The notes beneath the pieces were generated by a model. That model was not told the origin of the DNA. It did no database searches and saw only the letters and a list, made by a program, of their open reading frames with translations. A program made the translations under genes and the position numbers. A stretch of 64,000 nt of DNA from Actinophytocola sp035995025. Lineage in GTDB: Bacteria > Actinomycetota > Actinomycetes > Mycobacteriales > Pseudonocardiaceae. Below are positions 18,209 through 26,458 of this stretch, in pieces (the stretch's first letter is position 1; each line of letters starts with the position of its first letter). Location: NCBI GenBank assembly GCA_035995025.1, contig DASYKY010000124.1, positions 40,833-104,832 on the forward strand. Reading direction: 5' to 3'.

Positions 18209-19230
18209 TCGGTGATCCACGACTCCCGGTTCTGGCCGATCTCGGCGGGCGGCATGGTCGCCGGCGACGGCGGCAGCGGGGCCGCCTCCTGCCAGGCCTT
18301 CGGCAGCGCCACGCCCTCACGTGCCGGGTAGACGTACATCTGCTCGGGCATCGCGGCCTGGAACTTCTCCGAGAGCAGGAAGTCCAGGACCTTCTTCGCG
18401 TCGGCGGGGTGCTCGGCGCCCTTCAGCAGGCCCGCGTACTCGACCTGCCGGAAGCACGTGTCGAGCAGCGCCTTCGTCCGCGGCTTGCCGTCGTCGCCGA
18501 TCTCCGCGGCCGGGGAGGACGCGTAGGACACCACGATCGGGCGCGGGCCCTTGCCCGACGAGCCGGAGAAGTCCTGGGTGTAGGCCTCCTCCCAGCCGCT
18601 CGCGACCTTGAGCCCGGCGCCCTTGAGCGCCACCCAGTACTCCCGCCAGCCGTCCTCGCCGAGCGTGGCGATCGAGCCCAGCAGGAACGCCAGCCCCGGC
18701 GAGGACGTGGCCGGGTCCTCGACCACGAGCATGTCGCGGTACTCGGGCCGGGTCAGGTCCGCGTAGGACCGCGGTTCCGGCAGGTTCTTCGCGGCGAACG
18801 CGGCCGGGTCGATGTTGAGGCAGACGTCCCCCACGTCGACCGCGGTAAGCCGGCCGGAGTCGTCGACCTGGTAGCGCTGCGAGCCCTTGTCCGCGTCGGG
18901 GCTGCGGTACGCGGCGAACACGCCCTTGTCGAGCGCGCGCGAGGCGAACGTGTTGTCCACGCCGTACGCGAGGTCGCCGATCGGGTCGTCCTTCGTCAGC
19001 ACCAGCTGGTTGGTCAGCGCCCCCGCGTCGCCCGTCTTGCGGACGTCGATCGTGATGCCGGTGTCCTTCGCGAAGTCGGCCAGCATGTTCTCGGGTACGG
19101 CGAACGAGTCGTGGGTGACCAGCACGACCTTGCGGCCGTCGTCTCCGGAACCGGAGTCACCACTGGTCAGCGTGCATCCGGTGAGTGTCACCGCCAGCCC
19201 GGCGGCGGCGAGAACCAGAACCTTGCGCAC
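18184..19230 (-). CDS. thiB: Thiamine ABC transporter substrate-binding lipoprotein
   Basis: Extracytoplasmic receptor for thiamine or its phosphates. Signal peptide with lipobox LTGC (Cys about residue 19), then a Gly/Ser/Asp linker. Family features: 'VVLVTHDSFAVPENMLADFAKDTGI', 'DLAYGVDNTFASRALDKGVF' and the 'VVSYASSPAAEI' block are typical of ThiB. 348 aa. GTG start at 19230 lies right after GGGAGGAGG, which abuts the TPP riboswitch 3' end, so translation initiation itself is a likely control point. First gene of the operon. Confidence 0.93.
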   Translation of the reverse strand: MRKVLVLAAAGLAVTLTGCTLTSGDSGSGDDGRKVVLVTHDSFAVPENMLADFAKDTGITIDVRKTGDAGALTNQLVLTKDDPIGDLAYGVDNTFASRALDKGVFAAYRSPDADKGSQRYQVDDSGRLTAVDVGDVCLNIDPAAFAAKNLPEPRSYADLTRPEYRDMLVVEDPATSSPGLAFLLGSIATLGEDGWREYWVALKGAGLKVASGWEEAYTQDFSGSSGKGPRPIVVSYASSPAAEIGDDGKPRTKALLDTCFRQVEYAGLLKGAEHPADAKKVLDFLLSEKFQAAMPEQMYVYPAREGVALPKAWQEAAPLPPSPATMPPAEIGQNRESWITEWRGLVQG

Positions 19231-19237
19231 TACGGCC

Positions 19238-19325
19238 TCCTCCCTTCGCCGGCATTACCCGGATCAGGTTCGACGGTCGAGGGCTCCGCGCCCTCCTCTC
19301 AGCCCGGCGGCACCGGACTCCCGTG
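19238..19325 (-). promoter_or_regulatory. TPP riboswitch (THI element)
   Basis: On the minus strand the leader contains the two hallmark blocks of the THI aptamer: GGGCTGAGAGG (CTGAGA at 19302-19297) and ACCTGATCCGGGTAATGCCG followed by GCGAAGGGA, with a variable stem between them. The distal end runs straight into the thiB ribosome-binding site GGGAGGAGG, 7-8 nt before its GTG. TPP binding should therefore hide the site and lower importer synthesis when thiamine is ample. Confidence 0.95.
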
Positions 19326-19378
19326 AGATCGGCAAGCCTACCGCTGCGCCGCGGAGCGCGAGACGGCACCATGGGGGG

Positions 19379-19684
19379 ATGCCCGAATTGCTCAGTGAAC
19401 AGGACAAGGGAAAGGCACTCGGCCGGCTCACGGCCTGGCGCAACGACGAGGGCGCGTTCACGCGTAGCGTCGAGCTCGCGAACTTCCCGCAGGCCATCCA
19501 GGTGGTGAACCGGGTCGCCGAGATCGCCGAGAACAACAACCACCACCCCGACATCGACATCCGCTGGCGGACGCTCACGTTCCGCTGCACGACCCACTCG
19601 GCGGGCGGCGTGACCGAGAACGACGTCAGCCTCGCCGAGGAGATCGACGGCGTGATCGACGTGATCGCCACCGCGCCGGAGTAG
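19379..19684 (+). CDS. 4a-hydroxytetrahydrobiopterin dehydratase (PCD/DCoH family)
   Basis: A 101-aa pterin-4a-carbinolamine dehydratase-fold enzyme. The active-site signature is visible: 'EIAENNNHHPDIDIRW' (paired His) and downstream 'THSAGGVTENDVSLAEEIDGVI'. In bacteria it regenerates pterin cofactors used by aromatic amino acid hydroxylases, or has roles in folate/molybdopterin metabolism. No hydroxylase gene is nearby. The ATG at 19379 gives the standard family N-terminus (MPELLSEQDKGKAL). Divergent from the thi operon, beginning about 50 bp beyond the riboswitch. Confidence 0.93.
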   Translation: MPELLSEQDKGKALGRLTAWRNDEGAFTRSVELANFPQAIQVVNRVAEIAENNNHHPDIDIRWRTLTFRCTTHSAGGVTENDVSLAEEIDGVIDVIATAPE

Positions 19685-19696
19685 CCGGAAAATCAG

Positions 19697-20839
19697 TCAG
19701 CCGCGGAACGGGCCGGTGACTTCGAACGTGACGCCGCCGTCGTTCTCGCCGCTCTCGCCGCGCTGGGAGGAGAAGTAGAACCGGGTGCCGTCCGGGCTGA
19801 ACGTCGGGCCGGTGATCTCGGAGCTGTCGTGCCCGTCGACCCGCAGGAACGGCGCCACCACGCCGTCCGGGGTGATGATGCAGACCTCCATGTTCCCGCC
19901 GTCCTCGGCGACGAACAGGTCGCCGCCCGGCGTCCCCGTCAGGTTGTCCACTCCGGACAGTGGGCCGTCCGCGTCGTAGACGAGGTGGATCGTGGCGGCG
20001 GTCGCGTCGTAGGCCCACACCCGGTTGTCGCCCTTGGTGGTGAACCAGCAGGTGCCGCCCGCGTAGTAGCAGCCCTCGCCGCCATCGAAGGGCTTCGAGC
20101 CGTCGACCTGGTGGCGGGTGGCGTCGTCGGCGGCGGACGGGTCGGGCACGACGGCCCAGGTCACTGCGCCGCTGGTCTGGTCCTCGTCGCCGACCATGAT
20201 CTCCAGCGTGCCCGCGGACAGGTCCGGCCAGGCCGCCGGCGTGAAGCGGTAGAAGCCGCCGTCCGGCAGGTCCTCGGTCAGGTAGATCACCTTGCGGTCC
20301 TGGTCGGCCGCGCACGCCTCGTGCTTGAAGGTGCCCATCGCGGGGCGCACGACCGCCGGGTTGGCGCCGAACGGGTCGGTCTCGTACACCTGCCCGTCCT
20401 CGACCTCCTCGCAGGACAGCCAGGTGTTCCACGGCGTGCGGCCGCCGGAGCAGTTCACGTTCGTGCCGTCCAGCGTCCGGTATGCGTCCACAATGGACCC
20501 ATCGGCGGCGAACCGGACGGCGCCGACGCCGCCGGAGGACGGCACCTCGCTGTTGGACACGTAGATCCAGCCGTCCCCGTCGGCGAAGCACGCGCCGCCG
20601 TCGGGGGCCGGGTGCCAGCTGTAGGCCGAGCCGCCGACCTGCTCGCCGGAGCGCGCCACGATCCGGCTGGTGAACCCCTGGGGGAGCGCGACGCCGTTCG
20701 CGTCCGCCGGCAGGAGTGGACCGTACGGCCCGTCGCCCTCCGCGGCCGACGCCGAGAACCCGCTCAGCCAGCCTGCCCCACCGAAGGCCGCCGCCGCGGC
20801 ACCGGCCACTGACACCCGTAGAAAGCTCCGTCGCTCCAT
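19697..20839 (-). CDS. PhoX-type (DUF839) secreted protein, putative phosphatase
   Basis: A 380-aa exported protein with a twin-arginine signal (ERRSFLRVSVAGAAAAAFGG), so it is probably folded and cofactor-loaded before export. The mature region has PhoX/DUF839 beta-propeller features: 'TPWNTWLSCEEVEDGQVYETDP' (metal-ligand Glu block), 'GTFKHEACAAD' and 'YLTEDLPDGGFYRFTP'. PhoX enzymes are Ca/Fe-dependent phosphatases; this member is shorter than classical PhoX, so activity is unproven. The ATG at 20839 is used; a TTG three codons upstream is possible. Next to a PhoD-like phosphatase gene transcribed the same way. Confidence 0.85.
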   Translation of the reverse strand: MERRSFLRVSVAGAAAAAFGGAGWLSGFSASAAEGDGPYGPLLPADANGVALPQGFTSRIVARSGEQVGGSAYSWHPAPDGGACFADGDGWIYVSNSEVPSSGGVGAVRFAADGSIVDAYRTLDGTNVNCSGGRTPWNTWLSCEEVEDGQVYETDPFGANPAVVRPAMGTFKHEACAADQDRKVIYLTEDLPDGGFYRFTPAAWPDLSAGTLEIMVGDEDQTSGAVTWAVVPDPSAADDATRHQVDGSKPFDGGEGCYYAGGTCWFTTKGDNRVWAYDATAATIHLVYDADGPLSGVDNLTGTPGGDLFVAEDGGNMEVCIITPDGVVAPFLRVDGHDSSEITGPTFSPDGTRFYFSSQRGESGENDGGVTFEVTGPFRG

Positions 20840-20905
20840 GGGCTGCAACGTAGTGTGATCAACTACTTCCGTACAGCCACGCGCGATGTAGGCCGAACGG
20901 AGTAG

Positions 20906-22537
20906 TCACCCCTCGGTCAAGGTGATCGTCGCCAGCCGGTTCAGCCGGGGCGGCCCGTCCGCGGTGGGCTCGGCGCGCTCCACGGCCATCTCCGCCCGGC
21001 GGCCCCGGGTGCGCAGGAGCGCTATCGCGTTGCCGAAGTACGGGCCGGTCACCTTCGTCCACGAGACCGGCATCGGCTCGATGTGCCGGGAGCGGAAAGC
21101 CAGCCATCGCAGCACGGCCGCCACCGGCCGCCACCACGCGATCGTGAACAGCGGGCGCAGGTAGCGCGGCACCTGGTTGTGCACCGGCGAGCAGGTCAGC
21201 TGGTACACCGCCGCGCGCACCTGCTCCGGGAACGCCGCGCGCGCGGCGTACACGTGGTGCACGTCGCCGGACAGCACGCACACGCTGGCCGCGTCGCCCT
21301 TCGCGATGCGCAGGATCAGCCGCGCCAGCCGGTCCGACGAGGCGCGGAACGACGGCCAGTGCTCGAGGTCGGCGGCCTGCCGCAGCTTCTCCGCCAGCCG
21401 CCCGCGCCACCCGGGCAGCCGGCAGGCGACCTCGTTCATCGACTGGATGTGGCTGATCGCGTGCGGCATCAGCCACGGCAGCGACGAGCCGATCAGCAGG
21501 TGGTCGTAGCGGCCGTCGGCGTGCTTCTCGATCCACTCGAACTCGCTGTCGCCGACCATCGCGCGGGTGCCGCCGGACAGGATGCGCCCGGCGCGGGTGT
21601 CGATCACCAGCAGCCGCACGTTGCCGAAGTCGCGCCGGTAGCTCCACCGGGTGCCCTTGCGCCCGTTGACCTCCTGCCGGGCGCGGCCGGCGAAGTCACG
21701 CAGGATGTCCGCCGCGTCGCCGTCGCGGCCGACCTCGAGCACCTTGCCGTAGATCTCCTCGTCCTCGAGGTCGGCCGGGCCGAGGTTGCCGAGGTGCTGG
21801 TAGATCCAGTACGTCGCGAGGGCGTCGCGCTCGCGGGTGGGCCACCAGCTCGTTCGTTCCTTCTCGTCCCGCCAGGTCTGCGAGGTGTTCCAGTCGTCGC
21901 GCACGTCGTGGTCGTCGAAGATCATCGACGTCGGCACGGTCGACATCAGCCAGCGCACCAGTGGCACGGACCAGGACTCGTGGTAGAGCCGGGTGTACTC
22001 CTCGAAGTCGGCGACCTCGCCCCCGGGCGGCCGGTCGAGGCCGCGCCGGCGGGAGATCCACTCTCGCGTCGCCTTCGTCGTCTCGTCCGCGTACACCTGG
22101 TCCCCGACGAGGAAGAGCGAGTCCGGCCAGTCGCGCTCGTCCTCGGTGCGCATCCGCGCGGCGTACGCGGTGAGCGCGTCCGGGCCGATCGTGCGCCGCT
22201 CGGCCGGGTCGGCCGAGTCCGGCATCCGGCACGAGCCGAACGCCATCACGAACGCCGGGTCGCCGCCCTCGGGGAAGGTGCGGACGCGGCTGGGCGGCAG
22301 GTCGCTCTCCGGCGGCGGCCACGCCGTCGTGCCGTCGAGCGCCACCTCGTACGGCGTGCTGGTGCCCGGCTCGAGCCCGGTGACCACGACGAGCGCGTAG
22401 TAGTGGCCGGCGACGTGGAACGTGTGCGCCGAGCAGCCGGCGACCTCGACCGTGCACGGACCGTCCGTCTCCACCCACACCGTCGCCGAGTTCGTGTCCA
22501 CGTGCCGCAGCAGCGGGCCGAGCAACAGTTCGGGCAT
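20906..22537 (-). CDS. PhoD-like alkaline phosphatase/phosphodiesterase family protein
   Basis: A 543-aa metallophosphatase. N-terminal beta-sandwich-like region, then the metallophosphoesterase core with 'LFLVGDQVYADE', 'STVPTSMIFDDHDVRDDWNTS' (metal ligands) and 'VCVLSGDVHHVYAA' (His cluster). No signal peptide is seen at the chosen start, so it may act in the cytoplasm, unlike secreted PhoD; many actinobacterial homologues are also leaderless. The ATG at 22537 follows GAGGAG by 4-9 nt. Located upstream of the PhoX-like gene on the same strand with a 66-bp gap. Confidence 0.88.
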   Translation of the reverse strand: MPELLLGPLLRHVDTNSATVWVETDGPCTVEVAGCSAHTFHVAGHYYALVVVTGLEPGTSTPYEVALDGTTAWPPPESDLPPSRVRTFPEGGDPAFVMAFGSCRMPDSADPAERRTIGPDALTAYAARMRTEDERDWPDSLFLVGDQVYADETTKATREWISRRRGLDRPPGGEVADFEEYTRLYHESWSVPLVRWLMSTVPTSMIFDDHDVRDDWNTSQTWRDEKERTSWWPTRERDALATYWIYQHLGNLGPADLEDEEIYGKVLEVGRDGDAADILRDFAGRARQEVNGRKGTRWSYRRDFGNVRLLVIDTRAGRILSGGTRAMVGDSEFEWIEKHADGRYDHLLIGSSLPWLMPHAISHIQSMNEVACRLPGWRGRLAEKLRQAADLEHWPSFRASSDRLARLILRIAKGDAASVCVLSGDVHHVYAARAAFPEQVRAAVYQLTCSPVHNQVPRYLRPLFTIAWWRPVAAVLRWLAFRSRHIEPMPVSWTKVTGPYFGNAIALLRTRGRRAEMAVERAEPTADGPPRLNRLATITLTEG

Positions 22538-22646
22538 CGGTCTCCTCGGGATCCGCGGCACGACAACCCGTGCCACGCGGTGTCGGTGTAGCCCAATAGG
22601 GTGTCGCTCACCCGAGTCTCCCACCGCGGAAGGAGTGGTGCCCGCG

Positions 22647-23354
22647 ATGACCGAGGTTCTCGAGCTCCGGCAGTACACCCTGCGCCCGGGCAAGCGAGAC
22701 ACGCTGATCGACCTGTTCGACGGCGCGCTCGCCGAGCCGCAGGAGGCCGTCGGAATGCGCCTGTACGGGCAGTTCCGGGACCTCGACGACGACGACCGGT
22801 TCGTGTGGCTGCGCGGCTTCCCGGACATGGCGGCCCGGGCCGAGGCGCTCGGTGCGTTCTACGGCGGCCCGGTCTGGCGTGCGCACCGCGAGGCCGCGAA
22901 CGAGACGATGGTGGACAGCGACGACGTCCTGCTGCTGCACCCGGTGGCCGGGGACACCGGCTTCGACCTCCCGGGGGACATGCCGGACAACCTGCCGTCC
23001 TCGCTGGTGACCGTGACGCTCTACCATCTGCCGCCGCACGCGGGTGACGAGTTCGCCGACCTGTTCGTCGGCGAGGTGCGCCCGCTGCTGGCCGACCTCG
23101 GCGCGCCGCCGCTGGCCTGCCTGCGGACCGAGCACAGCGAGAACAACTACCCCGCGCTGCCCGTGCGGGCCGGCGAGAACGTGTTCGCGTGGGTGGCCGC
23201 GTTCGCCGACCAGGACGCGCATCAGGAGCACGTCCGGCTGCTCGGCCGGTCCACGCGCTGGACCCACGACCTGCTGCCGCTGCTCACCAAACACCTCGCG
23301 CGCGGGCCCGAACAGCTCCACCTCGCACCCACCGCCCGGTCCCGGCTGCGCTGA
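22647..23354 (+). CDS. NIPSNAP-family protein
   Basis: A 235-aa soluble protein with two ferredoxin-like dimeric alpha/beta-barrel halves. The N-terminal 'MTEVLELRQYTLRPGKRDTLIDLFD' is the NIPSNAP signature, and 'VWLRGFPDMAARAEALGAFYGGPVW' continues it. The second half (SLVTVTLYHLPPH...) repeats the fold. Function in bacteria is not established; it may bind a small molecule. A GGAAGGAG stretch precedes ATG 22647 by about 11 nt. Divergent from the PhoD-like gene. Confidence 0.88.
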   Translation: MTEVLELRQYTLRPGKRDTLIDLFDGALAEPQEAVGMRLYGQFRDLDDDDRFVWLRGFPDMAARAEALGAFYGGPVWRAHREAANETMVDSDDVLLLHPVAGDTGFDLPGDMPDNLPSSLVTVTLYHLPPHAGDEFADLFVGEVRPLLADLGAPPLACLRTEHSENNYPALPVRAGENVFAWVAAFADQDAHQEHVRLLGRSTRWTHDLLPLLTKHLARGPEQLHLAPTARSRLR

Positions 23355-23453
23355 GCCGGCGTGACACCGCGGGTGACGTCGCGCTCCAACCCGTAACACA
23401 GGGCCAGCCCCGCGCGACCCTCTGAACGGTTACAGTGCAACGGAGGTGGCCAT

Positions 23454-23678
23454 ATGGAGCCGCAAATGATCTGGGACGTTCCGGTCGTCGATGGCCTGGA
23501 CCGGCAGCGCAGCCTGGTGGTCACCGTCTCGGACGGGCGCGTCGCCGTGCTGCCGCCACCGGGCGAGGGCTTCTATCTGCCCCCGCAGTCGATCTGGCAG
23601 TTGCACGAGGCAATCCGCTCCGCCGCGCTGGTCGCCGCGGGCATGACGCCGAGCGAACCGGTCCGCATCGCACGCTGA
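23454..23678 (+). CDS. Conserved-looking small hypothetical protein (74 aa)
   Basis: Short soluble protein MEPQMIWDVPVVDGLDRQRS... with a beta-hairpin-like 'LVVTVSDGRVAVLPPPGEGFYLPPQSIWQLHEAIRSAAL' pattern. An excellent ribosome-binding site (GGAGG) lies 9 nt before ATG 23454. Codon use matches the neighbours. No family is recognised. It stands alone between the NIPSNAP gene and a low-GC patch (23679-23890) that holds no convincing gene. Confidence 0.75.
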   Translation: MEPQMIWDVPVVDGLDRQRSLVVTVSDGRVAVLPPPGEGFYLPPQSIWQLHEAIRSAALVAAGMTPSEPVRIAR

Positions 23679-23891
23679 TTCGTCAATTGCGGACCGTCGA
23701 CCTTCCACAATTCTAATTGCGTGGTGGGAGGTTTTCCGCGCCGTCATCTCGGTATTCCCAGATGCCGCCATTCGGGTGATTGGCAATTTGTGTCATTTGC
23801 AGTCGCGGGTGACGTATGCCCGAAATCGGGTCGGTCAGTTCGCGGCGGTGGCCGCGAAGCACGCCCTCGCGATGATGCTCGGCCCGCGGGA

Positions 23892-24584
23892 CTAGTCCGG
23901 CTCGCGACTGTGCTCACCGGGCTGACCGGCGAGCGCGGCCGCGACGCCCACCGCGGCGTCGACCTGGGCGTCGGGGGCGGTGAACTCCGGCCAGCTCGGG
24001 CGTACCAGGTAGAGCACCCCGTCGATGACGTCCAGCGACTCGGTGTCCGGCGGCACGGCCGCGACCCGGGTGCGGACCTCCGCCGGCAGCTCGCCGCCAC
24101 TGCCGCGACTGCCGCCACCACTGCCGCCGCGGCGGACGCGGCGCAGCTCGGCGCGGGTCAGCCGCAGCTCGGGCGCCTCGCCGGGCAGGCGCACGAGGTA
24201 GCCGGTGTGCCGGCCGGTCGAGCCTTCGGTGTCGGCTTCGAGGAAGCAGGTGACCCCGACCTCGAACCCGTCCCGGCGGCCGAGGGCGAGCACGGCGCCG
24301 TGGAACCACGGGGTCGCGAGCAGCGCCCAGCCGTCGGCCGGCAGCTCGGCCAGGTCGGTCTCGCAGTGGCCGTCGTTGCGGTGCGCCCAGTCGGCCAGCG
24401 TCACCGCCGCCATCTGGATGCGCTCGGTCTCCCGCCGCTCGTCCGTGCGGGCCGCGTTCGCGATGGCCAGCCCGGTCAGCCCGCAGACGACCATCACCAG
24501 CACCACGATCGGCAGTGGCACGCCGAGCACGGAGAGCACGACCGCGGGCACCACCGCGGACAGGAACGACACCAGACTTGTCAT
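23892..24584 (-). CDS. Hypothetical membrane-anchored protein (230 aa)
   Basis: N-terminus MTSLVSFLSAVVPAVVLSVLGVPLPIVVLVMVVCGLTGLAIA gives two adjacent hydrophobic segments. The cytoplasmic remainder has no recognised domain; it contains a Gly/Ser/Arg linker (RRGGSGGGSRGSGGE) and an acidic, Pro-rich tail. GGGAG lies 8 nt before ATG 24584. Divergent from the small gene at 24733. Role unknown; it could be a membrane-tethered scaffold or sensor. Confidence 0.75.
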   Translation of the reverse strand: MTSLVSFLSAVVPAVVLSVLGVPLPIVVLVMVVCGLTGLAIANAARTDERRETERIQMAAVTLADWAHRNDGHCETDLAELPADGWALLATPWFHGAVLALGRRDGFEVGVTCFLEADTEGSTGRHTGYLVRLPGEAPELRLTRAELRRVRRGGSGGGSRGSGGELPAEVRTRVAAVPPDTESLDVIDGVLYLVRPSWPEFTAPDAQVDAAVGVAAALAGQPGEHSREPD

Positions 24585-24732
24585 CAGTACGTCTCCCACC
24601 GACACGACGTTGACGCCGGACGTTGATACCAGATCGCAGGCCACTCGCGGACGACTCGAACGTCGCAACATCTCCCGCGCCCCCGGCGACGTGGGCAAAC
24701 ACCACCACAGTTTTTTCAAGGGAGTCGCGCCC

Positions 24733-24957
24733 ATGACCGACGTCGTGAGTCTGGAGTCCCTCGCCGGGGAAGTGGCCCGCGTCCACGCCCGCCTCGACGC
24801 GCAGGCCCGCGAGCACGCGGAGGCCGAGCTGCGCGTCGTGACCATGCTCGCCGGCCCCGAGACCCCGGAGGAACGCCGCGCGGGTTTCACCCTGGTGCCC
24901 GGCACGGCCCGCCGCCGCACGGCGCCGCGTGGCCGCCTGCGCGCGGTCGCGGGCTGA
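24733..24957 (+). CDS. Small hypothetical protein with coiled-coil N-terminus (74 aa)
   Basis: MTDVVSLESLAGEVARVHARLD opens a heptad-like helix rich in Ala, Arg and Glu, followed by 'GPETPEERRAGFTLVPGTARRRTAPRGRLRAVAG', a basic, probably disordered tail. GGGAG about 8 nt before ATG 24733 and good codon bias support it as a gene. No family recognised. Divergent partner of the membrane protein at 23892-24584; the 148-bp gap, including a TTTTTT run at 24711-24716, is their shared promoter region. Confidence 0.7.
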   Translation: MTDVVSLESLAGEVARVHARLDAQAREHAEAELRVVTMLAGPETPEERRAGFTLVPGTARRRTAPRGRLRAVAG

Positions 24958-24960
24958 CGG

Positions 24961-25416
24961 TCAGCGGTCGAGCAGGACGCCACCGATGCCCAGCAGGACG
25001 AGCCGCAACGCGTTGCCGCGGTGCCACCTGGAGATCAGCTTGTCGCGCTTGCCGGTGTCCAGGTCCGCGCTCATGAGCAGCGGCACGTTCGCGGTGCGGA
25101 CCAGGTACCCGGTGATCGCGGTGGCGGCGCCGACGGAGGCCGCGGCCGCGGCCGTCCGCCGGCGGTCGTCGCGGCTTTTCCAGCTGTGCGCCACCGTGAC
25201 CGCGGCCGAGCCGAGGGTGACCGCGCCCAGCGGCACGAAGAACCGGACCGGGCTGCCCGCGCTCATGAGGCCCGGCCGCCTGTTCCCGGCCGCGTCCGCG
25301 AGCAGCCGGGGCACGTCGACGACGCCCTCGTACAGGTTCGCGACGAACCACGCGCCGACACCGAGCCGGGCCGTCGTGGCCCACCACGGCCGACTCGCCT
25401 TGTTCCGGAACGGCAT
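24961..25416 (-). CDS. DUF1772-like integral membrane protein
   Basis: A 151-aa protein with about four hydrophobic segments and the C-terminal 'KLISRWHRGNALRLVLL' motif resembling the W-x-x-x-N-x-x-R pattern of DUF1772/anthrone-oxygenase-like proteins. Catalytic function in this setting is doubtful; most bacterial members are uncharacterised. The ATG at 25416 follows GGAGG by 6 nt. It starts only 20 bp from the divergent kinase-like gene, and its end is 3 bp from the convergent small gene at 24733-24957. Confidence 0.7.
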   Translation of the reverse strand: MPFRNKASRPWWATTARLGVGAWFVANLYEGVVDVPRLLADAAGNRRPGLMSAGSPVRFFVPLGAVTLGSAAVTVAHSWKSRDDRRRTAAAAASVGAATAITGYLVRTANVPLLMSADLDTGKRDKLISRWHRGNALRLVLLGIGGVLLDR

Positions 25417-25436
25417 GCTGCCTCCATGATTGTGCG

Positions 25437-26438
25437 ATGACATCCGCCCGGCGCGCCCGCCACGAGAGGCTCTCGGCTCTTCTTGCCTCGCGCGACGACG
25501 TCGAGCTCGCCGCGCTCGTCGACACCGGCCGGGCCGGCAGCGTGGGCGTGGGTGGCGGTTCGGTCGTGCTGGATGTCGACGGGGTGCGGGTGTTCGCCAA
25601 ATGTATCCCGCTGACCGACCAGGAGCTCGCCCGTCCGCGGTCCACCGCGAACCTGTTCGACCTGCCGACGTTCTGTCAGTACGGCATCGCGAGCCCGGGA
25701 CTCAGCGCATGGCGCGAGCTGGCCGCGAACGTGATCGTGACCGACGGGGTGCTGGCCGGCGAGACGGGGTCTTTCCCCCTGCTCCACCACTGGCGAGTGC
25801 TGCCCGGCCGGCCGCCTGTCGCGCCCGAGCATGCCGACATCGACGCGGCCGTCACCGCGTTCGGCGGCAGCCCCGCGGTGCGTGCCCGCCTCGAAGCGCT
25901 GGCCGCCGCGTCGCGCAGCCTCGTGCTGTTCTTCGAGTACATCCCGGATCCGTTGCCCGGCTGGCTTGGCCACGATCCGGCGGGCAAGGCCGACATGGTC
26001 GAGCGGCAGCTGGCAGAGATCGTGGCCTTCCTGCGCGGCCGCCGGCTGCTGCACATGGACGGGCACTTCGGCAACCTGCGCACCGACGGCGAGCGCATCT
26101 ATCTCACCGATTTCGGCCTGGCCACGTCGCCGCGTTTCGACCTGTCGGCCGCCGAGCGTGACTTCGTCCGGCGCAACGCCACCCACGACGCCGACTACGC
26201 CGCCATGCGGCTGGTCAACTGGCTGGTGACCGCGGTGTGCGGGGTGGCGGTGCCGGCGAGCGGTGGCCCCATCGCCCGCAACGAGTACGTGCGGCAGTGC
26301 GCCACCGGCAACATCCCACCTGGCGTGCCGGCAGCCGTGGCGGCGATCCTGATCCGGCATGCGCCTGCCGCCGCGAGGACGAACAGCTTCTACTGGAGGC
26401 TGTTCGGCGGCGATCTGAGCGCGGAGTTTCCCGGCTGA
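25437..26438 (+). CDS. Protein-kinase-fold protein, substrate unknown
   Basis: A 333-aa single-domain kinase-like protein. The N-lobe has 'VRVFAKCIPL' with a candidate ATP-binding Lys. The catalytic loop is 'HMDGHFGN' (H-x-D-x4-N) at about residues 204-211, and the metal-binding motif is 'LTDFGLA' about 13 residues later. All key residues are present, so it is probably active, either as a Ser/Thr kinase or as a small-molecule phosphotransferase. No membrane segment or sensor domain. Start ATG at 25437 has no clear ribosome-binding site. No partner genes are obvious. Confidence 0.8.
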   Translation: MTSARRARHERLSALLASRDDVELAALVDTGRAGSVGVGGGSVVLDVDGVRVFAKCIPLTDQELARPRSTANLFDLPTFCQYGIASPGLSAWRELAANVIVTDGVLAGETGSFPLLHHWRVLPGRPPVAPEHADIDAAVTAFGGSPAVRARLEALAAASRSLVLFFEYIPDPLPGWLGHDPAGKADMVERQLAEIVAFLRGRRLLHMDGHFGNLRTDGERIYLTDFGLATSPRFDLSAAERDFVRRNATHDADYAAMRLVNWLVTAVCGVAVPASGGPIARNEYVRQCATGNIPPGVPAAVAAILIRHAPAAARTNSFYWRLFGGDLSAEFPG

Positions 26439-26458
26439 CAAGGGATCTCGACGGCGAA

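Noticed and set aside
20850..20866. Short inverted repeat GTAGT-N7-ACTAC upstream of the PhoX-like gene as a regulator site
   Set aside because: Arms are only 5 bp; no PHO-box-like direct repeats (GTTCACC type) were found here, so no regulator can be named.
23809..23895. Small frame VTYARNRVGQFAAVAAKHALAMMLGPRD
   Set aside because: No ribosome site, only about 28 residues, no recognised family; kept as non-coding.
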